DNA of 64,000 bases from Coniochaeta sp. PMI_546 (lineage: Eukaryota; Ascomycota; Sordariomycetes; Coniochaetales; Coniochaetaceae): contig MU271157.1 of NCBI GenBank assembly GCA_021432605.1, forward strand, positions 310,001-374,000, written 5' to 3'. The position numbers were made by a program, and so were the translations under genes. Below, piece by piece: positions 11,401 through 21,492 of this stretch. Below the pieces are notes generated by a model. The model did no database searches and had not been told where the DNA came from. It was given only the letters and a program-made list of their open reading frames with translations. Position 1 is the first letter of the stretch. Each line of letters starts with the position of its first letter.

Positions 11401-11596
11401 TGCGCAGATTAATAGAGCTGTAGCCGCAAGCGTCGTGGATAATCTCGAACGAAACACTCTTGTAGGAGCCGAGGTGCTATATGCGCTAGTTGCGACGCTT
11501 AGGGCTGTCAAAGTCGGGGAGTGCGTGCTCACCGGGCCTGATACGGCTATGCTGGCGGAAATTCTAGAGAAGGACGTGCAGGTTTCTCTTGTGTAG
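8435..11596 (+). CDS. Large membrane-anchored, Arg/Glu-rich protein (modin-like)
   Basis: Single uninterrupted exon, 1053 aa, starting at an ATG followed at once by a hydrophobic helix (residues about 8-29, AVAALAIAVVALVVASAQA) and then QQY. The next part (CDSVVFGD through FRFRVVYEMPQI) resembles the N-terminal module of fungal proteins loosely annotated modin: an N-terminal membrane helix, a conserved W/R-rich region, then disordered sequence. Residues about 290-760 are low-complexity and dominated by Arg, Glu, Ser and Pro (ERRRP and SRRRTP type runs), with short charged helical stretches. The last 250 residues look folded, with hydrophobic helices and a Trp-rich start (NWFWLSQ). I know no biochemical function. 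It lies just behind the HET gene, on the same strand. Confidence 0.8.
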   Translation: MNNLDVATASAVAALAIAVVALVVASAQALQQYFITGQLIRLCDSVVFGDLPGHGHRVWQLSQFRFRVVYEMPQIGLPPELWPSSTTTSLARNDGSLRDVMKLERKPTLSAPATRGHESQRTSRPSSIWSASPVAKRVEGEASWALFCRAVYPSCRESILLSFMHGDADRCPAELPTVPMPASLRDIVVMALMAGMECTAASFERGSVSMQGVAGTITSAQHPILGPLIHFSPRNMDVRCAVGSHGVVTKEWLWRVMDNCIVAGSHYNGRGRRAVEMDIGKFSRSYRKFGPYGGKDLVRVQNKRQRSSERRGSFERRRPPKVRPGGRATSLERRRPEEWRPRRGSDSELSDTGYSQPRRESPQRPMAGTDGPWTLVPMNPSSPARNMYTPLTSHEPPRPDFTTFRASEELRNIKALERDARVRSEILRRKEERRLADMKLREARRQRDAYRSNYPETFSDSGTETSENVGVVVTGQGMFVHHVETASLDVFGVAYTVREGYAFVDDELPMDLVDKLQEHTRKLRTKRRKNQDRRKRDNTTQRKHESKSRRRTPNQSRRTEKFQTMGSRERVRVAPQADEGSMDWSTSSNSEISISDFESRSEVRNDGEVTGNNGTEDTGRGQPETSQPDDKLEEQAPHGDGTNTDEQSMALVLRSKPPSPPGPERRQDFVLRRKEQERQRFLAERRRGRQTESSRIEIGRSHYERTGSHLERMHHGSDGSLDQRKRLRGPSPVGTERSSSRGSHYRTRTFREVPERDNHRYARQDDRRAREEELFQRRVGRNRLSPQLGSINWFWLSQTDILPGFWATPWRSFEALNHQICVGAINVIIEAISAVTGGAGLLVSEYPPPPSSPMSGNLSGTVDWLHAGKSTYPAYAYNSRGGVVCGGVFSSVTLQQPFFANPIPAIELLFPASPMGQSQPAFQKSQYDVERRLIELMRLDAWLSIVGRSRAIRDGPSALLIQAPAVVRSLMDAFELDFLDADTSSLDGGAQINRAVAASVVDNLERNTLVGAEVLYALVATLRAVKVGECVLTGPDTAMLAEILEKDVQVSLV

Positions 11597-12253
11597 AAGG
11601 TTGCCCAGATTTCACCGCATGCTAAACGACAAGGAAGCATGTTTGTCTCTCGACGTGACTCGGCAAGAGTGAACCTCATATGGACCTTCAAAGTGATGAG
11701 AAGTCACGGCAGCGTCTAGCTAGGGACATATACTGGACATGTCGCCCTAAAAGGCAGTGACTTAGAAAAACTTAAGTCACATACTTATCTCTACTAGTAC
11801 ATTTTTACTATGGCCGCACATGACTTACAACTACCATTCGATACAGCGTGGCAAAGGTCGTCTTTTATTAATGCTAAAGTATATTTTACATAACAATGAC
11901 TGTTCGACCTTATGCTGCTTTGCGTGAGTTTAATGTCTCTACTTATGATCTACCAGCTGGTAAAACAAAGTCGACACTAAAGAAGGTGGTTATGATGCAG
12001 ATGGCGAAGAACATGGACATTCGGAAAGCAGCATTCAATGCTTGGCTCGTACTGGTCAGCAAGAGGCGGAAGATTAGGATAGAATTCTTGACCATAGCTA
12101 GTATAGGTTGAATACAGTTTCGTTTTCTTAATCACTAAGCCATCTCAGAGTGACAGTAACTCTATATCAAACTGAAGGTCACATATCACTCAGGAGAGAC
12201 TCAAACATCGGAGCCCTTGCAAACCTGGCACCAGTTGCAAGTAGGCGAGTCCT
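11597..12253. other. Convergent intergenic region (657 bp)
   Basis: AT-rich gap between the 3' ends of the modin-like and reductase genes. A 71-codon ATG-initiated frame at 11896-12111 has no recognisable motif; I do not call it a gene. Confidence 0.4.
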
Positions 12254-13485
12254 TCAGTCAATCTTAATCACTAGCTTTCCAACATGCTTCCCTGCCCACT
12301 GCACAAGGTTAGTTGTCGCTCATCGCATCCAATAGAGCAGTGCCCACTTACCTGATATTCATACGCCTCCCTCACAATTTCGAGGGAAAACACCTTCTCG
12401 TCAACAACAGGGTGTATATCATTTCCTTCAATGGCCTTGATCATATCCTCAAATTGCGCCCTCGAGCCAATCATGACTCCCCTCAGGATACAGCCCCGGA
12501 ACAGGGCCTCAAGAGCGCTCTCCTTGGGCTGTAGCCCGGTCACGAAACCAATGACACTGACCACACCACCGTACTTGATGGCATTCAGGCTGTGGCCCAG
12601 CGTCTCCGCGCCACCGACCTCGATGACGTGGTCGACGCCATCCCCATACGGAGTCAAGCCCTTCGCCGTGTTGCCCCAGTCTTTGTCTTCCTTATAGTTG
12701 ATGACATGATCGGCGCCTAGTTTCTTGACCAGCTCGACTTTCTCTGCAGTAGATGTGGTGGCTATTACTTTTGCACCAGCCGCTTTGGCAAACTGCGTCG
12801 GTCGTGTTAGACCCCTCCATTTGTTTCCGTTTCGTACATCCCCCTTTACTCAGTATTGGGAATCAAGCACATACCTGCAAAGCAAACAGACTAACACCAC
12901 CAGTCCCCTGTACCAGCACCCACTCACCCGGCTTGAGCTGCTTGAGGCCAAACAGCGCATTCCACGCCGTCAGCGCGGCGCAAGACAGCGTGCTTGCCTC
13001 AATCCAATCCAGGTTCTCCGGGGCCTTGACCAAGCCACCCTCGTCGAAGACGCCGTACTGCCGCAGCGTGCCGTCAAGGTGGCCGCCCAGATCCGTGTTG
13101 CCGTTACGGGCAGTTAGCTCTCCATACCGGTGGCCCTGGTTGAAGAGTGTAACGACTCGGTCGCCCTTCTTCCACTGTTTCACGTTCGAACCGACTTCAA
13201 TCACCTCGCCTGAGGCGTCGGAGCCGGGGACGATGGGGAAGGTTATTGGGATGGGGTAGAAGCCCTGGACATGAGTTAAGCGAGATCGGTGGCAAAGGAG
13301 AGGCGGTAGGGAGAGATCACCTTTGCGATCGCTAGGTCACGATAGTTGAGAGATGTGGCGCGAATTTTGATCAGGACCTCGTTGTCACCGATTTTGAGGG
13401 CGGGTGCGTCTTGGAGTTGCAGGCCTTGGAAGTCGTGCTTGTTGTCTGTTACGACCCATTGCTTGGTTGAAGATGGTGGTGACAT
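12254..13485 (-). CDS. Medium-chain NAD(P)H reductase, quinone oxidoreductase-like
   Basis: Four exons: 13485-13321, 13264-12875, 12792-12352 and 12298-12254. All introns (56, 82 and 53 nt) are phase 0, with donors GTGATC, GTATGT and GTAAGT. The product is 346 aa. It is a zinc-independent medium-chain dehydrogenase/reductase of the zeta-crystallin/quinone oxidoreductase branch. The GroES-like part contains SLNYRD and PGSDASGEV, and the nucleotide-binding part contains VQGTGGVSLFALQFAK. The catalytic zinc ligands of classical alcohol dehydrogenases are not evident. It probably reduces quinones or alpha,beta-unsaturated carbonyls with NADPH in the cytosol. Exon 4 codes only 14 residues and the stop, and is supported by the family C-terminus (GKHVGKLVIKID). 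Confidence 0.92.
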
Positions 13486-15046
13486 TATCAGGCGTCTGAT
13501 GTTGGCTATGACTTGTGATGTCGATTGGGGTAATTATGCGATTGGTATAGACCATGTGTTGTTTGTGAAGGGACGTTTCAATGACTAAATGATGGGCCAG
13601 TGATGGAACGAGTGCATGCATTATTAATGTGACCCTGACAAATGGTCTAGAGACATGCGCGGTGAATAGTGTCAGCCCGGTGAACTCATTCCCGATCTGG
13701 GCAAGAGTCGGAGCTATGAGATAGATATCACGCTACACTTAACCAAGGATCCGATATCATGCACCCTCTGGCAGCCCACTCCCGGCCACTCGGACATGAT
13801 CAACTTTCCATTGCTCACGAGCCTATGTTACAAGAATTCAATGTAACAGTACGTAACCCTCTAGCCTAGCTTGCTCATGTCGACATCGTTGTAGTGGAGT
13901 AGGCACTCTCCCCTCTTGTCTGTTGCCGTAGCTCGTCACTGGAGCAAGTGAACAACTCCCAAGCAGCCGGGCTTTCCCGTGAACCAACCACATGGCTGAT
14001 AAATGTTGTTACGCAGGACTGATCCTGCTCATTTACTGAAGCCTCAGGTCAATCGTGGTGAGCTCTTATATGAGTCTCGCGACCCCCCTGCATTCCATGT
14101 GACCCTGAATATGATCAGTATAATAGTGTCTCTAGTAAATGCCCGCCTCATCATGCATTTCGGCAGTGCGACGTCAATTCCTCTGTATAGTTAAGATGAT
14201 AACTGCTATAGGTAATGAATCCCCTCTCCAATTCGTCTGAGTCGAATGTCAAAGATTTGTCAATGAGACTCTGAAAACATATTTAGGGGACAGAAGTATT
14301 GAGATCTGAGTGAAGTGCAATCGTATAAATTGCTTTGCCCAATGTTCCTTACATAGTGTCTTTGCTGGTTGACTTCCTCTCATTTGCTACAGCAGTGAAG
14401 GTCTGGTGAGGATAAGATACGGTTCGAGCAAACAAGGGGTGGGACCGCGACAGCTTGATCCAAACGTACTATAGACATGCCGCCCAAGAATTATGACAGA
14501 ACTTGTTAGAAGGATGAGTATAAGAGGACGAGATTAAGATATAATAGAAGTTGTGTGATTTAACGAGAGAGCCAAACGTCAACTCTCCTCGCCCAGGGGT
14601 TGATGTATCACTACAAAGTAAATGCAAAGTGGGACATGTCATAATGACTTGGTGGTTTTATCTGATTTCAAAAGTTTTTTTGGTTATTATCTTTAGCAAT
14701 TGTTTTGATTGGGTTTGGTGAATAGAAGGTAACGATCCAATATCTATATGACTGAGTGATATGTGAGTTTGGCTGGTGCACCTTGTTCTCTGACTCCTAT
14801 TGTTCCTACTCCCAAATAAGAAATATAACTCTATTCACAGGTTATTATAAAGCGTATTTCCTAGTAGGTTGTTCACCGGCAGGCGTTTAGGTCGGGACCA
14901 TCCCTTATAGAAGCGCCTACTGACAACTCTTGCCTCTGCAACACTTTCGAATCATCAACGTCAAATATCTATCTATCAGGTCACCAAATCCAACATACCA
15001 GGCCTCTTGATACACATCACAAAATAATTGCCATAACATCACAACA
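13486..15046. other. Divergent AT-rich intergenic region (1.56 kb)
   Basis: It lies between the 5' ends of the reductase and of the small basic protein gene. It is visibly AT-richer than the flanking genes, especially at 14200-15000. No ORF of substance, no terminal repeats and no tRNA boxes were found. It could be promoter sequence plus mutated remnant DNA; I cannot tell. Confidence 0.4.
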
Positions 15047-15691
15047 ATGTTCTCCGTTCTAAGTCAGACACTGCAGTCCACCGGACCCTCCAAGCAGATT
15101 CGCGCGAACGGCCATGGGTCGGCCTCGGAGCACAAAGCTGTCCCGTTCCCACGCTTGCTTGTCGAAGATGGAAACAGAAAAGGGGCTACCAAGAGTAAGC
15201 TTTCTACAGCTCAACAAGAAATTATCCTATCGTGAAGCATTAACATCCCGCGAAAGTCAGCATGGTCTCGCGCAAGGCTCTCACCAAAGGCCGCAACACC
15301 AACCACAAGATCACCAAGAACACCAAGAACACTCGCCAGAACCGGAACAGTGCCGGAATCAAAAGGCTTAAGGCTACACAATATGTTGTCAGGGGCAAGA
15401 ATGCCACCATAGCTGGACAGAGGATCGACGTGGAGAAGTGGGGGAAAGGAATCAAACTCAGGATATATACGGACAAGAAAATGCAAGAGAGAGCATCGGC
15501 TATGAGGCTCGGAGCCCTAATGAGGGGCTTGTCTCTGGCAGAGAAAGCCCAGCGGCATGTTGATGAGGAGGTATGTACACCCCGTGCCTTGTGCTCGAAA
15601 TCTAGTTCGTGGGCAGCGGAACAGCTACTAACATACGCGATCATAGTCAATCGCGAAGCATTTAGAGAAAATGGAGATAGACAAGGACTAG
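15047..15691 (+). CDS. Small basic hypothetical protein
   Basis: Three exons, 15047-15194, 15257-15570 and 15647-15691, give 168 aa. Intron 1 (62 nt) uses GTAAGC...GAAAG and intron 2 (76 nt) uses GTATGT, a textbook CTACTAAC branch point and CATAG. Both preserve frame, and this splice support is the main reason to call it a gene. The product is rich in Lys and Arg (KALTKGRNTNHK, KNTRQNRN), with a central KATQYVVRGKNATIAGQR region and a helical C-terminus. There are no cysteines, no signal peptide and no membrane segment. I recognise no family. The basic, soluble composition would fit a nucleic-acid-associated or secreted-free nuclear protein, but that is inference. An alternative start at the internal ATG 15262 would remove exon 1. 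Confidence 0.6.
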
Positions 15692-16085
15692 AATGGAATA
15701 CAGAATAAAAGGGGTGAGGGTTGAAACGGCGGGATCACGAGTACCATAAGAAACAATTCAGACAGCTTCCTCTATTCGACAGTGTTAAGACTATACGAAC
15801 AGCGAGCTTCGGCTTCGGCAATGCTGATACTCACTTTAGCGTAGAAAAAGAAATCGAACACTCCTTGGCTCTTGAGAACACTTGAACATGATGTGTCGCT
15901 TGGGATGTGACATTTCCTCAGCAGAAGTCACTGCCAGCAGGAGGCAGATATATGCAAATCATTCATCCCTGAAGCCATCACGAGCTCGCTTTCTAACGTA
16001 CAGCCGCGCCAACTATCACCTCACCCGTACAGTACGGAAGCCATAGATACCTCAACAAGGGTGCGTCGTTCACCCGAGAGGAGAC
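15692..16085. other. Convergent intergenic region (394 bp)
   Basis: 3' flanks of the small basic protein gene and the Rsm1-like gene. Nothing else recognised. Confidence 0.4.
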
Positions 16086-17709
16086 TCAAGCAGCAGCACC
16101 ACCATCTCCAACAGTCGACTGACTCGTCCCAGGCCTAGCAGGAGTCCCCGGCCTGCCACCACTCGTGCCCGGCCTGCTACCCCCGGCCCTCTTCAACCGA
16201 CTCCCACCCTTGGTATTGAACAAGCTCTTCACCTTCCTCAGTCTCGCCCACCGCTCCTTATCCTTCACCGCCCGCGTAGCCTCGTCCTCCAGCTCCTCCT
16301 CCCCGATATCAACCCCCCGTGGCGGCGTCACCTCCCCGCCTCCGGCAGTAGTCGGCCGTCCGGGCGTCTCGGGCGCCAACGTCTGGCCAGTGACAAAAGT
16401 ACTCTTACTCCGTCCATGTCCTCTGGCCGGCTCCTCCATCTTACTTCTCAGGAATGCGTCGTTCTTCAGGACAGTGACCAGTATCTCCCAGCCGGCCTTG
16501 ACTTCTTCTCCCCTGGCGGGGGGTTTGGCGCCCGGGTTGCGTTGGACGTTGCCGTTCTTCCACGGGCAGAAGAAGCGGTGTTCCCGTAGAGGGTCGAGGT
16601 GGTCCATGGCCGCGGGCACGAGCACGGCGTTGGTCTCGGGGTCGACTTGCTTGGACTTGAACATCCATAGCCCCAGCCGGCGGAGACATGTGTGGCAGGA
16701 TGCGCTGTTGGGGACGGGTCCGATGCGCGGGTTTGTGAGGCCTTGCCAACCTAGGAGAGCGAGGGCTAGGGCTGGTTTGTTGGGGGTTGTTGTGGGTGGT
16801 ATTGTGGTAGGTGGAGGCGGTTTGGTGAAGAAGTCTTGAGGGAGGTAGGAGAGGACTGTGTCGAGGTTGAGGGTATCTGGGAGGCGAAGGTTGAACTCGT
16901 AGGGGAGAAAGTCCTTGCGGGCACAGAGCTCGTCGTAGCGCTTTCGTAAGTCCTCGAGGGCTGTCTTTGGATGGGCGAGTGGGAGGCGGAGGAGACAATC
17001 TAGGGGTTGTTAGTATCGTGCTATCGTCCATACAGCAAGGTAGCGAGGAGGCAGGCAGCATACCATCGCAACCGTGCTTCCTCCACAGACAATCCTCCGA
17101 GTGTGACTCGACTATCAACTCGACATATTTTTGCACGAGCGCCTCCTCGATCTCCGACGCGACCAGGACCGGAACCTCTTTGCCGTCGATCTCTTTCCTA
17201 TTCAGCTTGACGACCAGCTCCTTGTTACACAGTATACACCGGACCAGCTCTTTCCCGTGGCACATCCACCCTCTCTTCGCCCACTCGACCTCGTTCACTG
17301 GGTCCGGCTTTGGGGTCCAGTCCGTAAGCTCCTGAAAGCTCGCCAGCCGCTTGATGAGCTGCTCTCGATCGCCCGGGCAGTATTTTGGTTGCGCATCCTT
17401 GGCCGGCGGTGGCACGGAGCCATTGGGCGTCCACTTGCGCAGTGTGATGTTGGATATCGTTGTCGGTCCCTTCAGCGGTGGCGTCCTGTCCTTCTGGAGC
17501 GAGACGTATCTCGAAGGTGTGGAAGATCGAGGTTCGACTGTGCGGCGCTTCTTTGTCAAGAGGCCAAAGTCGTTCGCCATGATTGATGACGGATCTGAGC
17601 TTGTCTGGTTCTCGTTCGACTCCGCTTCTGTCTCTGAAGTTGCAGTAGGCGGTCGCGTACTAATGCCCTGTATCAGAGAAGCGAACTTCCGTTTGACGGT
17701 GGAATTCAT
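16086..17709 (-). CDS. C3HC zinc-finger / Rsm1-domain protein
   Basis: Two exons, 17709-17064 and 16999-16086, with a 64 nt intron (GTATGC donor, GATACTAAC branch region, CCTAG acceptor), give 519 aa. The zf-C3HC domain has C158-x2-C161 and H203-x3-C207, preceded by the usual EWAKRGWMCHGK segment and LIKRLASFQELTDW. The second exon supplies the Rsm1-type C-terminal half (LLGWQGLTNP, CHTCLRRLGLW, DPLREHRFFCPW). This is the architecture of S. pombe Rsm1 (nuclear mRNA export) and animal NIPA/ZC3HC1, so a nuclear role is likely. The N-terminus (1-110) and the C-terminus (SRPGTSGGRPGT type) are disordered; the latter is Gly/Pro/Thr rich. The start at 17709 is the only upstream ATG in a sensible context. 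Confidence 0.9.
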
Positions 17710-18221
17710 GGTCCGTGATTGATGCCGTGTCGATCAAGCCTCCAGGTAAAATGAGGATACTTAACCGCCCGCTACCCCGGTAACGGTACGACCAGACAGG
17801 GCTCGTGGGTACGAATATCTCGTTTTGGACGGACAACACACTTCCGTTAGCGATAGTCTCAATTGTAAAGAGTGCTCGTTCGCAGGTTAGTGTTGAAAAA
17901 GGTCCAAATGTTTACGAATCGTCGTCAAATTGGAGTTTAGCTGCCTCTTACAGCGTCAACAATGAAATCACCGTGCGGAGCTAACAAAGATACCGCAGGT
18001 GTGATATGCACGACAGAGTGGGTCTGGGTTGGGAAGAAGAAGGAGCTCCACCTTCTCCAAGCTTTCGTCTTATCGGAGCCTCGACATCTACGGATGTACT
18101 ATGTAAGGTACTCTACTAGGTATGCTCGGAGCCTCTCATCACCAAGCTGGTAGGTATATTTACTATGATCTCTCATTTCAATCTAGGCATCACACAATTA
18201 CATCATCGGTGCAACAGTTAG
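17710..18221. other. Intergenic region (512 bp)
   Basis: It contains the promoter of the Rsm1-like gene and the 3' flank of the kinase-like gene. Nothing specific seen. Confidence 0.4.
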
Positions 18222-19582
18222 TCACTTCCACTCAATCAGTTCTTCGTCCTCCTCCATCGCAGCAAATTCCTTTTCAGCTAGCTTCTTATCACCCAGCTTG
18301 CGCTTCCACTCGTCCAACTTGCGACTCTTCTCAGCCTGCTTCCTGGCGACCAAATCATCATAGTGGTCGAAGTGAGCCTGACCTTCTGCAGTCTCATCCT
18401 TCCACTTCCAATAATGCCCCCAGGCCTGGTCATAGCAGGTGTATGCCCTGGCAGAGTTCTCTCGATTCAGCCTGATCAGGTCAACAACCAGTTCGCGCAG
18501 ACCGTCAGAGTACTTGGTTCCTAGGAGACTGCTGTCCAATTGCACGTCCTTGAATGGGCAGGAACATTTGCATCCCGGCGGCTCGGCATCAACATGGAAA
18601 CATCCACATCGACAGATGTCCACCTCCAGCCTTTTGCCTTGCATCATACGATATAGAATCGCGCCGAGATCTGCAAGCTCGGAGCCGGTCGTGTAGATCC
18701 GGCCGTACTGCAAGCGTACGAACGGTCAGCAAGCGACTATCAGAGAGATAGTACAAAGAGCAAACTGTCACTAACCCTCAGAGTTCCCGTCCAGTCGGGT
18801 CTTCCGCCCTCGTCAGAGAGATACTTCTCGTGCGCGAGATACCACATCTTCCGGATCTTCTCAGGCGATACGTCGCGCTCAGCCAGGTTGTTGAGTACAG
18901 CGAGAACTTCAAAGTTGTCGTACTCGGGGAAACGAGCCGTGCCAGCGACGATGCAGCGGCCAAAATCGCCGAGCTTGCACAGGCCGTATGACTCCTGACC
19001 CTTGCGGGCCTGGAAGTGTATGTTCTCCGGCCGGATGGAGCGGTGGAGGATGGGCATCCAGTCCTCGTCGGGGCAGTACCATCTTTTATTGATCGTGCCG
19101 TCATCCTTGGACAACACTACCTTCTCCCTCCAGCCCTCGTGCAGGAAGGCCAGGGCTCGCAACATACTCAGCGCCACGTGCCACACCAACCCTTCGGGCA
19201 GGAAACCGTTGTCTGGCACCACCTCCATAGGCGGCTTATCGAAAAGCTGCTTCAGGTTGCCGTCCGCGCAGAACTCGTACACCAGAGAGAAAACGTTGTT
19301 CATACCGCTCTTGTTGGCGGGTCGAGTTGCTCCCTTCATCGGCTTAGCTATGCTGATCAGGTTCTCATGGTTGAGGACTCGCGCGGCCGCCTCGAATGCA
19401 ACGACTTTCTCGTCTGGCTTTGCCTCGCGCAAGTGCAGTAGTTCTGGAAAGTCTCTTCGGTCATACTCTTTGGCAAGATACCGGTCGCCATCAGCGACGC
19501 AGCGGACGAAGTGTAGACGGTCATTTCCGGGAACTGGCTTCTCCAGGACATACTCTGGTTCCAGCTCTGGGTGGTTAGCCAT
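18222..19582 (-). CDS. Protein-kinase-like protein, catalytic Asp replaced (pseudokinase candidate)
   Basis: Two exons, 19582-18776 and 18707-18222, with a 68 nt phase-0 intron (GTTAGT donor, GCTGACC branch), give 430 aa. The kinase fold is recognisable: candidate ATP-binding K38 (RYLAKEY), a helix-C glutamate near 64 (AFEAAARVLNHENL), hinge VYEFCADGNL, catalytic loop HRSIRPENI with H180, S182 and N187, DFG at 206-208, and the subdomain IX segment SELADLGAILYRMM. The HRD aspartate is Ser, so phosphotransfer is probably weak or lost. After subdomain IX there is an unusual cysteine pattern, CRCGC (301-305) and CKCSC (315-319). The C-terminus is charged and helical (KSRKLDEWKRKLGDKK). No membrane segment is seen. 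It belongs to the fungal-expanded kinase-like proteins of unknown role. Confidence 0.85.
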
Positions 19583-20614
19583 GATGACAAGCGAATGGGC
19601 TGGAGCTCTCGAGTAGTTCTGTTTATCGAGACATTGGTGAGGTGAGAAGTGTCAGCTCTTTATGTTTTGTATCTGGTGCATGAGAATCCCATATTGTTGG
19701 TCGAGGGTGCGTTTCTTTGTTAAAATCTACTTTCGTCGCCGCAAACATACCCGTCTTCATTTGCTGATGCCATTTCATTGTTCACCTTGCGCGAAATGCT
19801 TTGTTTGGGTACAGTAGTACATGACTAGTGCCCAAAGCACATTTCAAGTCAGTGTACGGATAGCTTGGGACAGCTCTCGAAGAAAGCGCAAGTGCCGCTA
19901 TTACATGCTGGTGTCCACGACGAAACGAGGACATGATAGTCGACTTCGCTACTACTGTGGTCAATATCTGCTGGCGATCATATGAGGCTGAACAGGCAAA
20001 CCTCGTATAGAAAGCGGTCCCAAGGCGACTTGATATAGCTGTACGGACGAGCAGCAGTGCTAATCACCGTCAAGGCAAGCGATTAACCCAAACAGTAGTC
20101 CTTTGTGTCACGCGGATTTCCAGTGCTCATCGCTACGATTCTTCTCCGCCGAGCATTAATATTGCAATTGAATCACTTGATTTATCTCTTTCCCACTCCA
20201 ATAGGAGAATCAAGACTACTCGCGCCGGAGCCACCCAATCAGGACCATGCCGGCACCCCCGTGTTACGGATGCCGATGTGTCGGACGGCTGCAACTGTCC
20301 GATTGTCGGATCGGCGATGCTGAACTCGGCCAAACCGGTCTTGGGGATAAGTGGAGACGCTCTGTCGGGCTTACTACCAATGACCTCACCAACACAAATG
20401 CCGCCCGCCGGTCGTCGCCCTCGAATAATTTGAGTCATCTACTGCAGTAGCGAAATACGAGGTACATAAACTGTCCTTTTTGCAAAGCCTTCAATACCCT
20501 TCCAACATATCTTTCATAGGATAAATTCAAGGCTTTTCCCGTCGAAACATCATTATATTTTCTGTCGTCGATCCCTACCTCAGTCACTTTCGCGTCACTT
20601 ATTCATCAGACACA
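19583..20614. other. Divergent intergenic region (1.03 kb)
   Basis: It holds the promoters of the kinase-like gene and of the phosphoglycerate-mutase-like gene. No further ORF or RNA gene is supported. Confidence 0.45.
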
Positions 20615-21492
20615 ATGCCAACCTACATCCACCTTGTCCGCCACGCCCAAGGCTTCCACAACCTCTCCAAAGAAAACCAGCAGATCCGCGACCCAGATCT
20701 AACTCCCCTAGGCGAGAGGCAATGCGCCACGCTGCGGGACAACTTCCCCTACCACGACAAGGTAACCCACCTCGTGGCCTCGCCCATGCGCCGGACGCTG
20801 CGCACATGTCTCCTCGGGTTCTCTCCAGAGGTAAAGGCTGGGAAGAAAGTCATTGCCCTGCCCGAAGTCCAGGAGCTGTCTACCTTGCCCTGTGATATTG
20901 GCTCGGACCCTGCGGTGCTGGCCAAGGATTTTGACTCATCCAAGGTAGACCTGAGCCTGGTCAAGGAGGGCTGGAACGACAAGTCGCACGGCAGCCCGTG
21001 GGAGCCGACCATCAAGAGCTTGGAGGCTAGAGCGAAGAAGTCGAGGGTGTGGTTGAGGGATCTGGCTGCGCGGAGCAAGGATGGGGAGGAGGTGCATATC
21101 GTGGTTGTCAGTCATGGTGGTTTCATCCACTTCTTCACGGAGGATTGGGACGGCATGAACCCGAGTGCAGGTAAGTGTATGTCTGTTTTCTAGTGCGGGA
21201 GCCAGGTAGACACGAGATGGATACGTCGTGGTGCTAACGTGAAGTGCGCCATCAAGGGACTGGTTGGGACAACACGGAGTATCGGACGTATGAGTTTGTG
21301 GATCCCAGCGGCCAGGACCCGACCGCAAGTCTGAAGGAGACGCACCCCAGCTGGAGGAGACGTCGCGGCAGCGCTATTCCGCTGACTGAGACGGAGCAGA
21401 GGGAGCTGAGGGCTGTGGAGCAGAGGTATCTCGAGAAGGAACTTGACGAAGTCGTTGCTTCGCAGAAGAAGGAGGCTGCATCACAGGAGTGA
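20615..21492 (+). CDS. Histidine phosphatase / phosphoglycerate mutase-like protein
   Basis: Two exons, 20615-21170 and 21257-21492, give 263 aa. The 86 nt intron has donor GTAAGT and branch GCTAAC. Branch-1 histidine phosphatase superfamily: LVRHAQGFHN at 7-16 with the phospho-accepting H10, the SPMRRT arginine near 59-60, the acid residue at about E87, and the second catalytic histidine H167 in VVVSHGGF. The family also includes S. cerevisiae Pmu1 and many uncharacterised fungal enzymes. A glycolytic mutase role is unlikely, because the glycolysis-specific surroundings are missing. It is probably a cytosolic phosphatase with an unknown small-molecule substrate. The C-terminus after GTGWDNTEYRTYEF is a charged helix. 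A second in-frame acceptor 12 nt upstream (exon 2 from 21245) is possible. Confidence 0.9.

Noticed and set aside
11896-12111. 71-codon ATG frame
   Set aside because: AT-rich DNA, no homology recognised and no splice or context support.
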